64,000 nt of DNA from Brucella rhizosphaerae (lineage in GTDB: Bacteria; Pseudomonadota; Alphaproteobacteria; Rhizobiales; Rhizobiaceae), in assembly GCF_002252475.1 (NCBI RefSeq), contig NZ_NNRK01000017.1:62001-126000 (forward strand). The letters are read 5' to 3'. Shown one piece after another: positions 53,895 through 62,816 of this stretch (positions within the stretch are counted from its first letter, which is position 1; the number at the start of each line of letters is the position of its first letter). A model generated the notes under the pieces. The model was not told the origin of the DNA, searched no databases, and worked only from the letters and a program-made list of their open reading frames with translations. The translations under genes were made by a program, and so were the position numbers.

Positions 53895-53906
53895 AATTGG
53901 ATACAT
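53895..53906 (+). promoter_or_regulatory. Shared island motif AATTGGATACAT, copy 3
   Basis: Exact copy, 167 bp before the TorT-like gene; pairs with copy 4 in inverted orientation 65 bp away, a layout that would allow a DNA loop between two bound dimers. Confidence 0.65.
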
Positions 53907-53959
53907 TACAATAAAATAATATCGGGGAATGTGCCAGAATTGGCCAAATAATAGATATT

Positions 53960-53971
53960 ATGTATCCAATT
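53960..53971 (-). promoter_or_regulatory. Shared island motif AATTGGATACAT, copy 4
   Basis: Reads ATGTATCCAATT on the + strand, 102 bp before the TorT-like gene start; exact complement of copies 2 and 3. Confidence 0.65.
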
Positions 53972-54072
53972 AGATTGACAAGCGTGACCACCGGTATAAG
54001 CTTTTTGGAAAATAAGAAGCGAAGCCGCCTGCTGTGATTTTAAACATAGAGCAAATGGGAGCTCGAACAAAA

Positions 54073-55149
54073 ATGGCGTTGAACAAAACGATTGGTTCGT
54101 CTTTGGTGGCGATCCTGATTTCTGTCTCTGCGGGTTCGATGGGAACGGCGCAGGCTGCGGATTGGTGGCCGTTTAAAATCAAGTCCGCAAAGGACGGCGA
54201 TCTTAAAGCGTTATCCGATATTGATTATGTCCCGCTGGATAAAGCCGAGAAGCCGTGGAATCTGTGTGTGCTTTATCCGCACATTCAGGATGGATACTGG
54301 GTTTCTGTAAACTATGGCATGGTCGAAGAAGCCAAGCGCCTCGGTATTAATCTGACCATTTTTCAGGCTGGTGGTTACACGTCTCTTCCCAAGCAAATTT
54401 CGCAATATGATGATTGCGTGGCGGCTGGTGCTGACGCCATTTTGATTTCTCCAATTTCTGAAGCAGGTGTTGCTGCGAAGATTACGGAGGGAATGAATAA
54501 GGGCATCGTCAATATTGCCGTGGCAAATCCAATTCTCGAAACGCCTATAACGGCGCGCATTACGCCCGATTTTTACCAGAAAGGTTATCAAACTGGTGAA
54601 TATGCGAAAAAGGCGCTCGGTGATAAATCCGGTAAAGCCGTAGGTTTTCCAGGACCGCAGGGGTCGGGTTGGGCGGAAACTTACATGAGTGGTTTTCGTG
54701 ACTCTGTAAAAGAAGGCAACATTCAACTTCTCGCCGAACAATTTGGTGAAGCCAGCGTTCCTGCGCAGCTGCGTCTCGTAGAAGATGCGCTACAGACCTA
54801 TCCGGAAATGAATGTGATCTGGGGCGGAGCTCCAACTGCGGAAGCAGCCATCGGTGCTGTCGAGGATGCAGGGCGTGACGACGTTATGATTGTCTCATCC
54901 TACGAAAACCAGACCATGCTTGACTCTGTTCAGAATGGCAAAGTGCTGGCATTTGCTACAGAGTATCCCGTGATGATGGGGCGTATCGGCATTGATCTGG
55001 CTGTTAGAGCACTTGAAAAAAAGCCTTATGAAAAAGTGCTTCTGGTATCGCCGGGCATTGTCACGAAGGACAATGTTGGCACTTTTGATACGACGCAGAT
55101 TTTTGCCCCTGCGAACACGCGCCCAGTGTTCTCGGTGTCAGCGAAGTAA
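54073..55149 (+). CDS. TorT-like periplasmic substrate-binding protein of an Rbs-type ABC importer
   Basis: 358 residues with a signal peptide (MALNKTIGSSLVAILISV, cut after AQA). The mature start ADWWPFKIKSAKDG and the stretch CVLYPHIQDGYWVSVNYGMVEEAKRLG resemble TorT, the TMAO sensor partner of TorS, within the periplasmic-binding-protein-like I family. Because an ATPase and two permeases follow directly, a transport role is more likely here than TMAO sensing. Several starts are open (GTG 54034, ATG 54055, ATG 54073); the last gives the cleanest signal peptide, with GGGAG upstream. Resemblance to a TMAO binder hints at an amine-like ligand. Confidence 0.85.
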   Translation: MALNKTIGSSLVAILISVSAGSMGTAQAADWWPFKIKSAKDGDLKALSDIDYVPLDKAEKPWNLCVLYPHIQDGYWVSVNYGMVEEAKRLGINLTIFQAGGYTSLPKQISQYDDCVAAGADAILISPISEAGVAAKITEGMNKGIVNIAVANPILETPITARITPDFYQKGYQTGEYAKKALGDKSGKAVGFPGPQGSGWAETYMSGFRDSVKEGNIQLLAEQFGEASVPAQLRLVEDALQTYPEMNVIWGGAPTAEAAIGAVEDAGRDDVMIVSSYENQTMLDSVQNGKVLAFATEYPVMMGRIGIDLAVRALEKKPYEKVLLVSPGIVTKDNVGTFDTTQIFAPANTRPVFSVSAK

Positions 55150-55242
55150 TCGGACGGCCTGTTCAATCAGTATCGTTTCTTAACAATGCAATACCTATCG
55201 GCCTTTCAAAAGGCCGGTAAGGAATCATTGATCGGAAGAAAA

Positions 55243-56748
55243 ATGCTTGAAATCAAAGGGCTTACGAAACATTTCCGTAATGTGGCTGCTCTGAGCGATG
55301 TGAACTTTCATTTGAGAGCCGGAGAAGTTCATGCGCTTCTAGGTGAGAATGGTGCTGGCAAGTCCACGCTTATAAATCTCATTGTGGGCACTTTTGAGCC
55401 AACAGCGGGAGAACTGATTTTTGACGGCACTTCGCATGGTCAGCTCAACCCAACGCTTGCGCGTTCTCTCGGTGTCGCTTCTGTATTTCAGGAGTTCAGC
55501 CTTGTTCCCGATCTGACAGTTCTTGAAAATCTGTTCCTGGCACGCGAAACGACTGGAAGTTTCTTCCTGAAAAAATCGACGATGCGTCAACAAGCGAAAA
55601 AATTATTAGAAGATCTGGAGTTTCCAGTATCACTGGATATTCCAGTTGGACACTTGTCTCGTGCGCAGAAACAAATGGTGGAAATCGCCAAAGCACTACG
55701 TCTGGAGCCGAGGATACTTATTCTTGATGAGCCAACGGCCTCTCTTACTGATGGTGAAGCTGAAAAGCTTTTCCGGGCAATACATCGACTGAAGGCGAAG
55801 GGTGTCGGCATTATTTATGTCTCACACCGGATGGCAGAAATTCGTAATCTTTCTGATCGCGTAACTGTGTTGCGGGGCGGAAAATACATAGGAACCGTTA
55901 CGACCAAGGAAATCAGTGATGAAGGTCTGATCGAGATGATGATTGGTCGACCTGTTTCTGAATTGTTTCCGGATATTGCCTTCAAACCCGGAAACACTGT
56001 CGTCGAAGTTCATAAACTTTCAACGAGCAAAGGTACTGTTTTCCAAGCCAGTATCTTTGCTCGGTCCGGCGAAGTTGTGGGTCTTGCGGGACTAATTGGC
56101 TGTGGTCGTTCTGAATTGTGTCGAGCAATTTTTGGACTTGAACATATTTCAGAAGGGCGGATTGAGCTGCACGGGAAGGCGATCAGTAATCCGTCTCCAT
56201 CTGTGATGTTGAAGAACGATCTTTGTTATTTCCCCGCTGACCGGGGGGAAGAAGGTCTGGCATTGAATAGACCTGCGCGTGAGAACGTTACAATGGTAAG
56301 TCTGGGACACTCGGCAATATCGAAAGGCGCGTTTCTCAGGCACAAGCGAGAGCGTCAACTTGTCGATGGGCCATTGAGAGAGTTGGCGTTAAGCCCGCTT
56401 GATCCGGAAAGACCTGTTCGGGCATTTTCGGGTGGCAACCGCCAGAAGATCATGCTGGCTCGTGGGCTTATGAAAGACTTTGACGTCTACATATTTGACG
56501 AGCCCACAGTGGGTATCGATGTTGGTGCAAAGGCCGATGTCTATCGATATATCAAACGTCTTGTAGAACGTGGTGCTTGCGTCATTGTTTCGACGTCTGA
56601 GCTCCCTGAATTAATTCATCTCGCATCACGTATCTATGTCATGCATGAGGGGACCATCATGGCTGAAATTCAGGAGAGTGAAAAATCGGAGGCTAACGTT
56701 CTTTCCCACTATTTTGGTAAAGCAGAAGCGAAGGAGGCCGTGGCATGA
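55243..56748 (+). CDS. Rbs/Mgl-type ABC transporter ATPase with two nucleotide-binding domains
   Basis: 501 residues, tandem ATPase domains as in RbsA/MglA. Domain 1 has Walker A GENGAGKST (34-42), signature-like LSRAQKQMVEIA and Walker B ILILDEPTAS; domain 2 has the degenerate Walker A GLIGCGRSE usual in this group and FSGGNRQKIMLARGL. ATG 55243 with GGAAG upstream is chosen over the ATG at 55186. Overlaps the first permease gene by ATGA. Powers import of the ligand brought by the TorT-like protein. Confidence 0.92.
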   Translation: MLEIKGLTKHFRNVAALSDVNFHLRAGEVHALLGENGAGKSTLINLIVGTFEPTAGELIFDGTSHGQLNPTLARSLGVASVFQEFSLVPDLTVLENLFLARETTGSFFLKKSTMRQQAKKLLEDLEFPVSLDIPVGHLSRAQKQMVEIAKALRLEPRILILDEPTASLTDGEAEKLFRAIHRLKAKGVGIIYVSHRMAEIRNLSDRVTVLRGGKYIGTVTTKEISDEGLIEMMIGRPVSELFPDIAFKPGNTVVEVHKLSTSKGTVFQASIFARSGEVVGLAGLIGCGRSELCRAIFGLEHISEGRIELHGKAISNPSPSVMLKNDLCYFPADRGEEGLALNRPARENVTMVSLGHSAISKGAFLRHKRERQLVDGPLRELALSPLDPERPVRAFSGGNRQKIMLARGLMKDFDVYIFDEPTVGIDVGAKADVYRYIKRLVERGACVIVSTSELPELIHLASRIYVMHEGTIMAEIQESEKSEANVLSHYFGKAEAKEAVA

Positions 56749-57755
56749 CCGAGATCACCACACGGTATATCGCTCCCATCCATAAGTTACGCAATATCGA
56801 TCGGTTTATCACCGGCGGCGGCATTGTTCTCACATTTCTTGCGCTGTCGATCATTGCCACGTCAATTCTTGAACCGCGATTTTTGAATCGCCTCAACCTC
56901 CTCAATGTTATGAGAAATTTTTCGTTTTTAGCGTTGCCTGCTGTGGCGCAAATGCTTGTTATGACGACCGGCGGATTTGACCTTTCCGTTGGAGCGGTTG
57001 TTGCAGGGGCTACGTTGATTACTGCAACAATTATGCTTGTTGTGGGGCCGCTGTATCCTGGTATGGAACTCTATGTTGTGCTTATGGCCTTGCTTGCAGT
57101 TATCGCGCTTGGGGGGCTTGTTGGTCTCATCAACGGGTCATTGATTGCAACCTTCAATGTTTCACCGTTCATGGTAACGCTGGCTGTTACTTCAGTGCTC
57201 ATGGGGGTGGGGCTCTACTTTACGCAAGGTATCCCTGTCTATGGTGTTTTCGACGGTTTTATCAAAGGCGTTGGTCGCGGTCAGTTAGCAGGTATTCCGG
57301 TTGTGATGGTCATTGTGCTTGCGATCGCAGCGCTGTGCTGGGTTATGCAACGATTCACCGCATTTGGCCGCCATATCTACGCAGTTGGTAGCGATGCCAG
57401 ATCGGCTCGCCTTTCTGGGGTTAAAGTGAAGCGGGTAATCATCTCAACTTATGTTCTTGCGAGCATTTTGGCTGCTATTACCGGGTTCCTTATGACTGCG
57501 CGTCTTGGTTCGGGACAGGCGACCATCGGCAGTACGCTTGCAATGGAAACCATTGCGGCGGCAGTCATTGGAGGTGTCTCACTGCGTGGAGGTGTGGGGC
57601 GCGTCGAGCTTGTCGTGCTGGCTGCCCTTTTCCTGACCGTCATTGGCAATGCAATGAATTTGCTACAGATCGACAGCAAGTTTCAGACTTTGATGCTTGG
57701 TGCTGTTCTGATCATCGCCTTAGGAATTGAACGCGTGCTGCGGGCGAGGAATTAA
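56745..57755 (+). CDS. Rbs-type ABC transporter permease 1
   Basis: 336 residues with 8-10 helices and the RbsC motif MTTGGFDLSVGAVVAGATLIT plus the late GGVSLRGGVGRVE loop. Start overlaps the ATPase stop. Paired with permease 2, giving a heterodimeric channel, unlike the RbsC homodimer. Confidence 0.92.
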   Translation: MTEITTRYIAPIHKLRNIDRFITGGGIVLTFLALSIIATSILEPRFLNRLNLLNVMRNFSFLALPAVAQMLVMTTGGFDLSVGAVVAGATLITATIMLVVGPLYPGMELYVVLMALLAVIALGGLVGLINGSLIATFNVSPFMVTLAVTSVLMGVGLYFTQGIPVYGVFDGFIKGVGRGQLAGIPVVMVIVLAIAALCWVMQRFTAFGRHIYAVGSDARSARLSGVKVKRVIISTYVLASILAAITGFLMTARLGSGQATIGSTLAMETIAAAVIGGVSLRGGVGRVELVVLAALFLTVIGNAMNLLQIDSKFQTLMLGAVLIIALGIERVLRARN

Positions 57756-57757
57756 AG

Positions 57758-58744
57758 ATGACTGATATAACTTCAATACTCCCAAAACTGAAGTTCAAGG
57801 CATTCTCGCACTCTTTATCAACGTTTGCGCTGCCTTTGGCCATTATTGCTGTCCTGATTTTCTTTGGAAGCATAGAACCTCGCATTTGGTCGCTCGGTAA
57901 TTTGCAGAATATTCTTATTCAGGCGAGTTTTCTGGCGATCTTCGCGATGGCCCAAACCTTTGTTATTCTCACACGCGGGTTTGATCTTTCGCTTGGGTTT
58001 AACATTTCGCTCATCAGCGTTGTTTCGGCAATGGCGATGGTCGGGATCGGTGGCGCTGACATTTCATCTATGTTGATCGGCATCGGTGTGGCCTTGCTTC
58101 TGGGATCAGCTATCGGCCTAACCAACGGTATTTTGATTGCAGGGTTTGAACTCAATCCGCTTGTCACGACACTTGGTATGGCCAACATCGTACTGGCTTT
58201 GGCTTCAACGGTCAGTGGCGGCTTTCCAATCGCGGGCTTGCCACCGGTATTCAATGCAGTGTTTTCTCAAGGGAAAATGCTTGGAATTTCAATGCCTATC
58301 TGGGTTCTGGCCGTGACCTTCATCATACTTGGCGTCACGCTTTCTGCCACCCGGTTCGGCCGTAGCATTTATATCATAGGGGCCAACCCAAAGGCGGCCA
58401 ATGTTGCCGGAATTCGTGCGAAACCTGTGGTCATCATGGCCTATACGATTTGTGGTCTTCTGACAGCAGTGGGTGCGGTTATGTTGACGGCGCGCACAGG
58501 GTCGGGAGAACCCAATCTTGGCGGGAATCTGACCCTTGAATCCATCGCGGCGGCAGTTGTCGGCGGCGTTAGACTGTCAGGCGGAGAAGGTGGCGTAACA
58601 GCAGCTTTAATCGGCGCGATTTTTATCACTGTCCTATCCAATGGCATGAACCTTATTCAGGTGGACGGTTATCTCCAGCAGATATTCCTCGGGCTGATTA
58701 TCATAGCCTCCTTGATTATCGTGCGGGAGGAAGTACCGCGTTAA
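57758..58744 (+). CDS. Rbs-type ABC transporter permease 2
   Basis: 328 residues, same family as permease 1: LTRGFDLSLGFNISLISVVSA and GGVRLSGGEGGVTAALIGAIF. Only 2 bp separate the two permease genes. About 100 bp follow before hyuA, on the same strand, so the catabolic genes probably share the transcript. Confidence 0.92.
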   Translation: MTDITSILPKLKFKAFSHSLSTFALPLAIIAVLIFFGSIEPRIWSLGNLQNILIQASFLAIFAMAQTFVILTRGFDLSLGFNISLISVVSAMAMVGIGGADISSMLIGIGVALLLGSAIGLTNGILIAGFELNPLVTTLGMANIVLALASTVSGGFPIAGLPPVFNAVFSQGKMLGISMPIWVLAVTFIILGVTLSATRFGRSIYIIGANPKAANVAGIRAKPVVIMAYTICGLLTAVGAVMLTARTGSGEPNLGGNLTLESIAAAVVGGVRLSGGEGGVTAALIGAIFITVLSNGMNLIQVDGYLQQIFLGLIIIASLIIVREEVPR

Positions 58745-58843
58745 TCATTTACCCAAAGCCAGCAAAGCAATCCCGACGGTTGCATAAGCTTCATAGGGCA
58801 AACCGTTTCCATTTTCGGCTCTAAGAGAGATCTTGAGGATTAT

Positions 58844-60904
58844 ATGACATATCAGGTTTGTATTGATATTGGTGGCACCTTCACCGATTGTCTTGTTTCA
58901 AATGAAAACGGCGAAATCTCTATTTTCAAATCACCAACGACACCCGGTGAGTTTGAAAATGGCTTTATCAACGTGCTTCATGTGGCTGCTGAAGGCTATA
59001 ACCTGACGTCCGAGCAGTTCTTCAAAAACATCGACCTGATTGTTCATGGATCAACGGTGTCGACCAATGCACTGGTTGAGCGGAAGACCGTCAAGGTTGG
59101 ATTGATTGTTACAGAAGGCCATCAAGACGTGCTGGTTCTGCGCGAAGGACCGCGCAAAGGGGCATTTCAATGGCGTCTCGACTATCCTGATGCCTATGTC
59201 CCGAGCCATCTTACACGCACAGTCGGCGAACGTATTGACGCTCGTGGCCGTGTCATTCGAGAGCTCAATCGCGAAGACGTTATTCGTGCCGCAGATGATT
59301 TCGCCAAACTTGGCGTTGAAGCGATTGCAGTTGGATTACTCTGGTCTGTCGTCAATCCGGATCATGAGCTGGAAGTACGTCATATTCTGGAGGAAAGGCT
59401 TCCGGGCGTTGCAATCACACTGAGCCATGAAATCAACCCGATGCCACGCGAATATAAGCGTATTATTGCTGCTGCTATCGACGCCTCAATCAATCCAATC
59501 GTGAAGCGTTACATTGAAAAACTTCGTGTTGCTCTCGACGGGACGAGCTTTGAAGGCGAGTTGTTGCTGGCAAATTGCGTTGGTGGCATGATGCCCCTGG
59601 CGGAAATGATCAAGAAGCCGATTTATTCTGTCATGTCCGGGCCAACACTCGCTCCGATGGCAGCACTCGCGCTTTCTGATGAACCGGACATTATCGTGGG
59701 TGATATGGGAGGAACGACATTTGATGTATCCGCGCTGCGCAACCATCAAATTATTATCACACCAGATAGTATGATCCACCATGATAGTCTTGGTATTCCC
59801 AAGGTTGATGTGCGTTCGGTTGGTGCCGGAGGCGGTTCTATCGCTTCTGTTGACGACGGTGGTCTGTTGCATGTCGGCCCCCATAGCGCCGGTGCTCGTC
59901 CGGGGCCTGCCTGTTATGATAAAGGTGGTACCCTTCCAACTGTTACAGATGCAAATGTAGTTCTCGGTATCGTTGACCCGGATTACTTTCTGGGTGGCAA
60001 AATGCAACTTCGCAAGGATCTTGCTGAAGCGGCTGTGGCGCAAGTTGCGGATCAGCTTGGGGTTTCCAATGAAGAGGCCGCCTATGCCATCTATACAACA
60101 TCAAACCACAATATGGTTGCTGCTATTGAAGAAATCACTGTGCGTGAAGGCATCAATCCGCGCGATAGTTTCTTTGTATGTGGCGGCGGCGCGACTGCGA
60201 TTCATATCGCAGAAATGGCCGACATTCTTGGTCTTAAACGCTACATGGTTCCTCGTTTCATGGCAGGGTTATCGGCTTTTGGCGGGCTGATTTCAGATAT
60301 ACGTCGGGAAGATACAGGCGTGTTGCTAACGTCAAGCGAGCGGTTTGATCCCGATGGTGTGAACGCTATCCTAGCTCGGCTTCTTCAATCCGGCAGCAGT
60401 TTCCTCGAAGAAGCGGGCGTCCCCGATGTCAATCGCCGTTTTGAATTTACCTTCATGGGGCGTTACGAGTATCAGTCATTTGAAATCGAAGTTCCATTCA
60501 CGGTCGAAAACGGGCAGATTTCTGCGACACAGCTGTCTGATTTTGTCGAAGCGTTCCACCAGATGCACGAGCGCATCTATTCGATCCGCGCAGACGCTGA
60601 CGTTGTCGAGTTTACTGCCTGGAAACTACGCGCCATAGGAAAGCGAACAGGTCAGGATATTTGGCTCAACCATAAGCTTTCAGCGCAAAGCGGTCCTGTT
60701 GAACCTAAGGCTACCCGTAAAGTTTACAGCCATGAGAAGGGCGGGCGCGAAGAACTGCCCGTATACGAGTTGACCGGCCTTGGAATGGGGGCTGATCTGA
60801 TCGGCCCATGCATTATCGATGCCGAGACCTTCACAGCGTATCTGAAGCACGGCCACAATGCTGTTGTCGATGAATACGGCAATCTTGTTGTCCATGTAGA
60901 CTAA
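58844..60904 (+). CDS. hyuA: Hydantoinase/oxoprolinase A subunit (HyuA)
   Basis: 686 residues. ATP-site motifs of the ASKHA-like fold: DIGGTFTDCLV (6-16) and GDMGGTTFDVS (286-296), then GAGGGSIASVD and AGARPGPACYDKGG. With HyuB it forms an ATP-dependent enzyme opening cyclic amides: N-methylhydantoinase, 5-oxoprolinase, caprolactamase and acetone/acetophenone carboxylase belong here. Downstream of the ABC importer and 17 bp before hyuB. The pairing with a class III transaminase and an aldehyde dehydrogenase favours a lactam or hydantoin over a ketone, though the substrate is unproven. Confidence 0.92.
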   Translation: MTYQVCIDIGGTFTDCLVSNENGEISIFKSPTTPGEFENGFINVLHVAAEGYNLTSEQFFKNIDLIVHGSTVSTNALVERKTVKVGLIVTEGHQDVLVLREGPRKGAFQWRLDYPDAYVPSHLTRTVGERIDARGRVIRELNREDVIRAADDFAKLGVEAIAVGLLWSVVNPDHELEVRHILEERLPGVAITLSHEINPMPREYKRIIAAAIDASINPIVKRYIEKLRVALDGTSFEGELLLANCVGGMMPLAEMIKKPIYSVMSGPTLAPMAALALSDEPDIIVGDMGGTTFDVSALRNHQIIITPDSMIHHDSLGIPKVDVRSVGAGGGSIASVDDGGLLHVGPHSAGARPGPACYDKGGTLPTVTDANVVLGIVDPDYFLGGKMQLRKDLAEAAVAQVADQLGVSNEEAAYAIYTTSNHNMVAAIEEITVREGINPRDSFFVCGGGATAIHIAEMADILGLKRYMVPRFMAGLSAFGGLISDIRREDTGVLLTSSERFDPDGVNAILARLLQSGSSFLEEAGVPDVNRRFEFTFMGRYEYQSFEIEVPFTVENGQISATQLSDFVEAFHQMHERIYSIRADADVVEFTAWKLRAIGKRTGQDIWLNHKLSAQSGPVEPKATRKVYSHEKGGREELPVYELTGLGMGADLIGPCIIDAETFTAYLKHGHNAVVDEYGNLVVHVD

Positions 60905-60921
60905 GCAGAGAGGCTTCAGAG

Positions 60922-62721
60922 ATGAATATGAGCGCAAAAATGTCTGATACAGGTACAGCAGCTCGTCGCGTCGACCCGTTTCTCATGTCGGTACTTAAGA
61001 GCCGCTTCGAAGCTGTCGTGCGTGAAATGACGCTCGTGGTGATGCGTGCCAGCCGCTCGGCTGTGATCAAAAATGCACGCGATTTTTCGTGTGCAATTCT
61101 GACCTATGATCACCGTCTTGTGTCTGTTGAAGATGCGTTGCCCATTCACGTTATGTCAATGGATTTGGCCACACGTCCTATCACTCAGATGTTTGATGAT
61201 ATCAAACCGGGCGATATCTTCTTCAACAACTGTCCATTCACAGGCGGTACCCATCATGCCGATCTCATCGTTGCTATGCCTGTATTTTATGAGAGTAAAC
61301 CATTATTCTGGATGATGGCGCTGTCTCATCACGCAGATACAGGTGCACCAACGCCTTCAACATATTTGCCGTTTGCGAAGAATATTTTTGAAGAAGGCAT
61401 GCATTGGCCCTGTGTGAGGGTCGCGGAAAATTATAAGGAAAAAGCGGATATTTTGCGCATAGGTTCCATGCGTAACCGCGTGCCTGAAATGTGGCTGGGC
61501 GACGTACGCGCGCAGATTGGTGCTTGCCGGACTGGTGAGCGCCGTATTCATGAATTGCTGGAGCGATATTCTCCTGAAACGGTAATGGATTTTGTCGAAG
61601 ATTGGTTTGACTACGGAGCACGTTGCGCGAAGGCAGCAATCGCCAAACTCCCGGCAGGCCAATATAGCTACGAAATCCGCCACGATCCGGTTCCCGGAGT
61701 GGCGGATGAAGGGATACCTGTCAGGCTTACGATTAATGTCGATCCAGAGAAGGGTGAAATCGTTGTAGACGCGCGTGACAATATCGATTGCGTTGCGGGC
61801 GGTTTGAATCTTTCCGAAAATACCGCCACAGGATCATGTCGTATTGGGGTATTTAATAACCTGGACGAAAGTGTGCCGCATAATGAAGGGGCGAAATCCC
61901 AGATTAAAGTTCTGCTTCGTGATGGCTCGGTTGTAGGCAAACCAAAATACCCAGTGGGTACCTCAGTTGCGACAACCAACGTGAACGATCGTCTGATGAT
62001 TGCCGGCAATGCTGTTTTCTCCGAAATGGGCGCGCCATACGGTCAGGCCGAAGGCGGCTCTCACTTGCCTGCGGGCGTTGGCGTCATTTCCGGGCAAGAC
62101 CCATACAAAGATGGCAAGGGATATGTGAATCAGGTCTTTGTGGGCTATGCGGGTGGTGGCGCTTTACATGGTCACGACGGCTGGCTCACGTACTGCGGAC
62201 CTGCAAATGCCGGGTTGATCCAATTGGATTCGGTCGAAGTTGATGAATCCATGTATCCAATCATTATTGAGCGACGTGGGGTTGTTCAGGATTCTCAAGG
62301 GTATGGAGAATTTGAGGGAGCTCCGACGGTGGGCGGTATTTTTTATCCCCTGGATCACGATATGACCATTGTCTATGCGGCGGACGGCACAACATTCCCA
62401 CCACGCGGAGTGTTGGGCGGTGGAACCGGCAAGGCATCGGAAACAATCAAGCTTCAGGCAAACGGTGGTGAAGAGGTGTTGCCCGCATTTGCTGAAGTTG
62501 TCATCGAAGAAGGTGCGAAAATCGCATTTACCGCCTCTGGCGGCGGTGGCTATGGTGATCCTCGTAAACGTGATCCGCAGCGTGTGCTTGCTACTGCCAA
62601 TCGAGGCTGGCTCTCTGTGGAAGCGGCGTTGCGAATTTATGGCGTTATGCTCGTGCCAGATGAGAATGAACCAGGGACTTTCAAAATTGATGCAGAGAAA
62701 ACGACTTCTGACCATCAGTAA
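60922..62721 (+). CDS. hyuB: Hydantoinase/oxoprolinase B subunit (HyuB)
   Basis: 599 residues, full length for HyuB. Typical stretches: SRSAVIKNARDFSCAILTYD, FNNCPFTGGTHHADLIVAMPVF with the metal-binding His pair, GGLNLSENTATGSCRIG, and the C-terminal GGGTGKASETIKL and SGGGGYGDPRKRDP. It is the large metal-containing subunit partnering HyuA. An 11 of 12 match to the island operator inside its coding part (62251) is treated as chance. A strong two-way terminator follows. Confidence 0.92.
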   Translation: MNMSAKMSDTGTAARRVDPFLMSVLKSRFEAVVREMTLVVMRASRSAVIKNARDFSCAILTYDHRLVSVEDALPIHVMSMDLATRPITQMFDDIKPGDIFFNNCPFTGGTHHADLIVAMPVFYESKPLFWMMALSHHADTGAPTPSTYLPFAKNIFEEGMHWPCVRVAENYKEKADILRIGSMRNRVPEMWLGDVRAQIGACRTGERRIHELLERYSPETVMDFVEDWFDYGARCAKAAIAKLPAGQYSYEIRHDPVPGVADEGIPVRLTINVDPEKGEIVVDARDNIDCVAGGLNLSENTATGSCRIGVFNNLDESVPHNEGAKSQIKVLLRDGSVVGKPKYPVGTSVATTNVNDRLMIAGNAVFSEMGAPYGQAEGGSHLPAGVGVISGQDPYKDGKGYVNQVFVGYAGGGALHGHDGWLTYCGPANAGLIQLDSVEVDESMYPIIIERRGVVQDSQGYGEFEGAPTVGGIFYPLDHDMTIVYAADGTTFPPRGVLGGGTGKASETIKLQANGGEEVLPAFAEVVIEEGAKIAFTASGGGGYGDPRKRDPQRVLATANRGWLSVEAALRIYGVMLVPDENEPGTFKIDAEKTTSDHQ

Positions 62722-62743
62722 TTTGGGTATGGTGTAAAATCGA

Positions 62744-62771
62744 AAGCCCGCATGGCGTACCATGCGGGCTT
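62744..62771. terminator. Convergent bidirectional terminator
   Basis: AAGCCCGCATGG (62744-62755) pairs with CCATGCGGGCTT (62760-62771), loop CGTA, with T-rich flanks on both strands; between hyuB and the aldehyde dehydrogenase gene. Confidence 0.88.
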
Positions 62772-62816
62772 AGTTTTAGACTAAATAGATTTCTCGTGTG
62801 TAATATTACAGGTACT

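Noticed and set aside
62251..62261. ATGTATCCAAT, 11 of 12 match to the island motif
   Set aside because: It lies inside hyuB coding sequence and lacks the last base; treated as chance.
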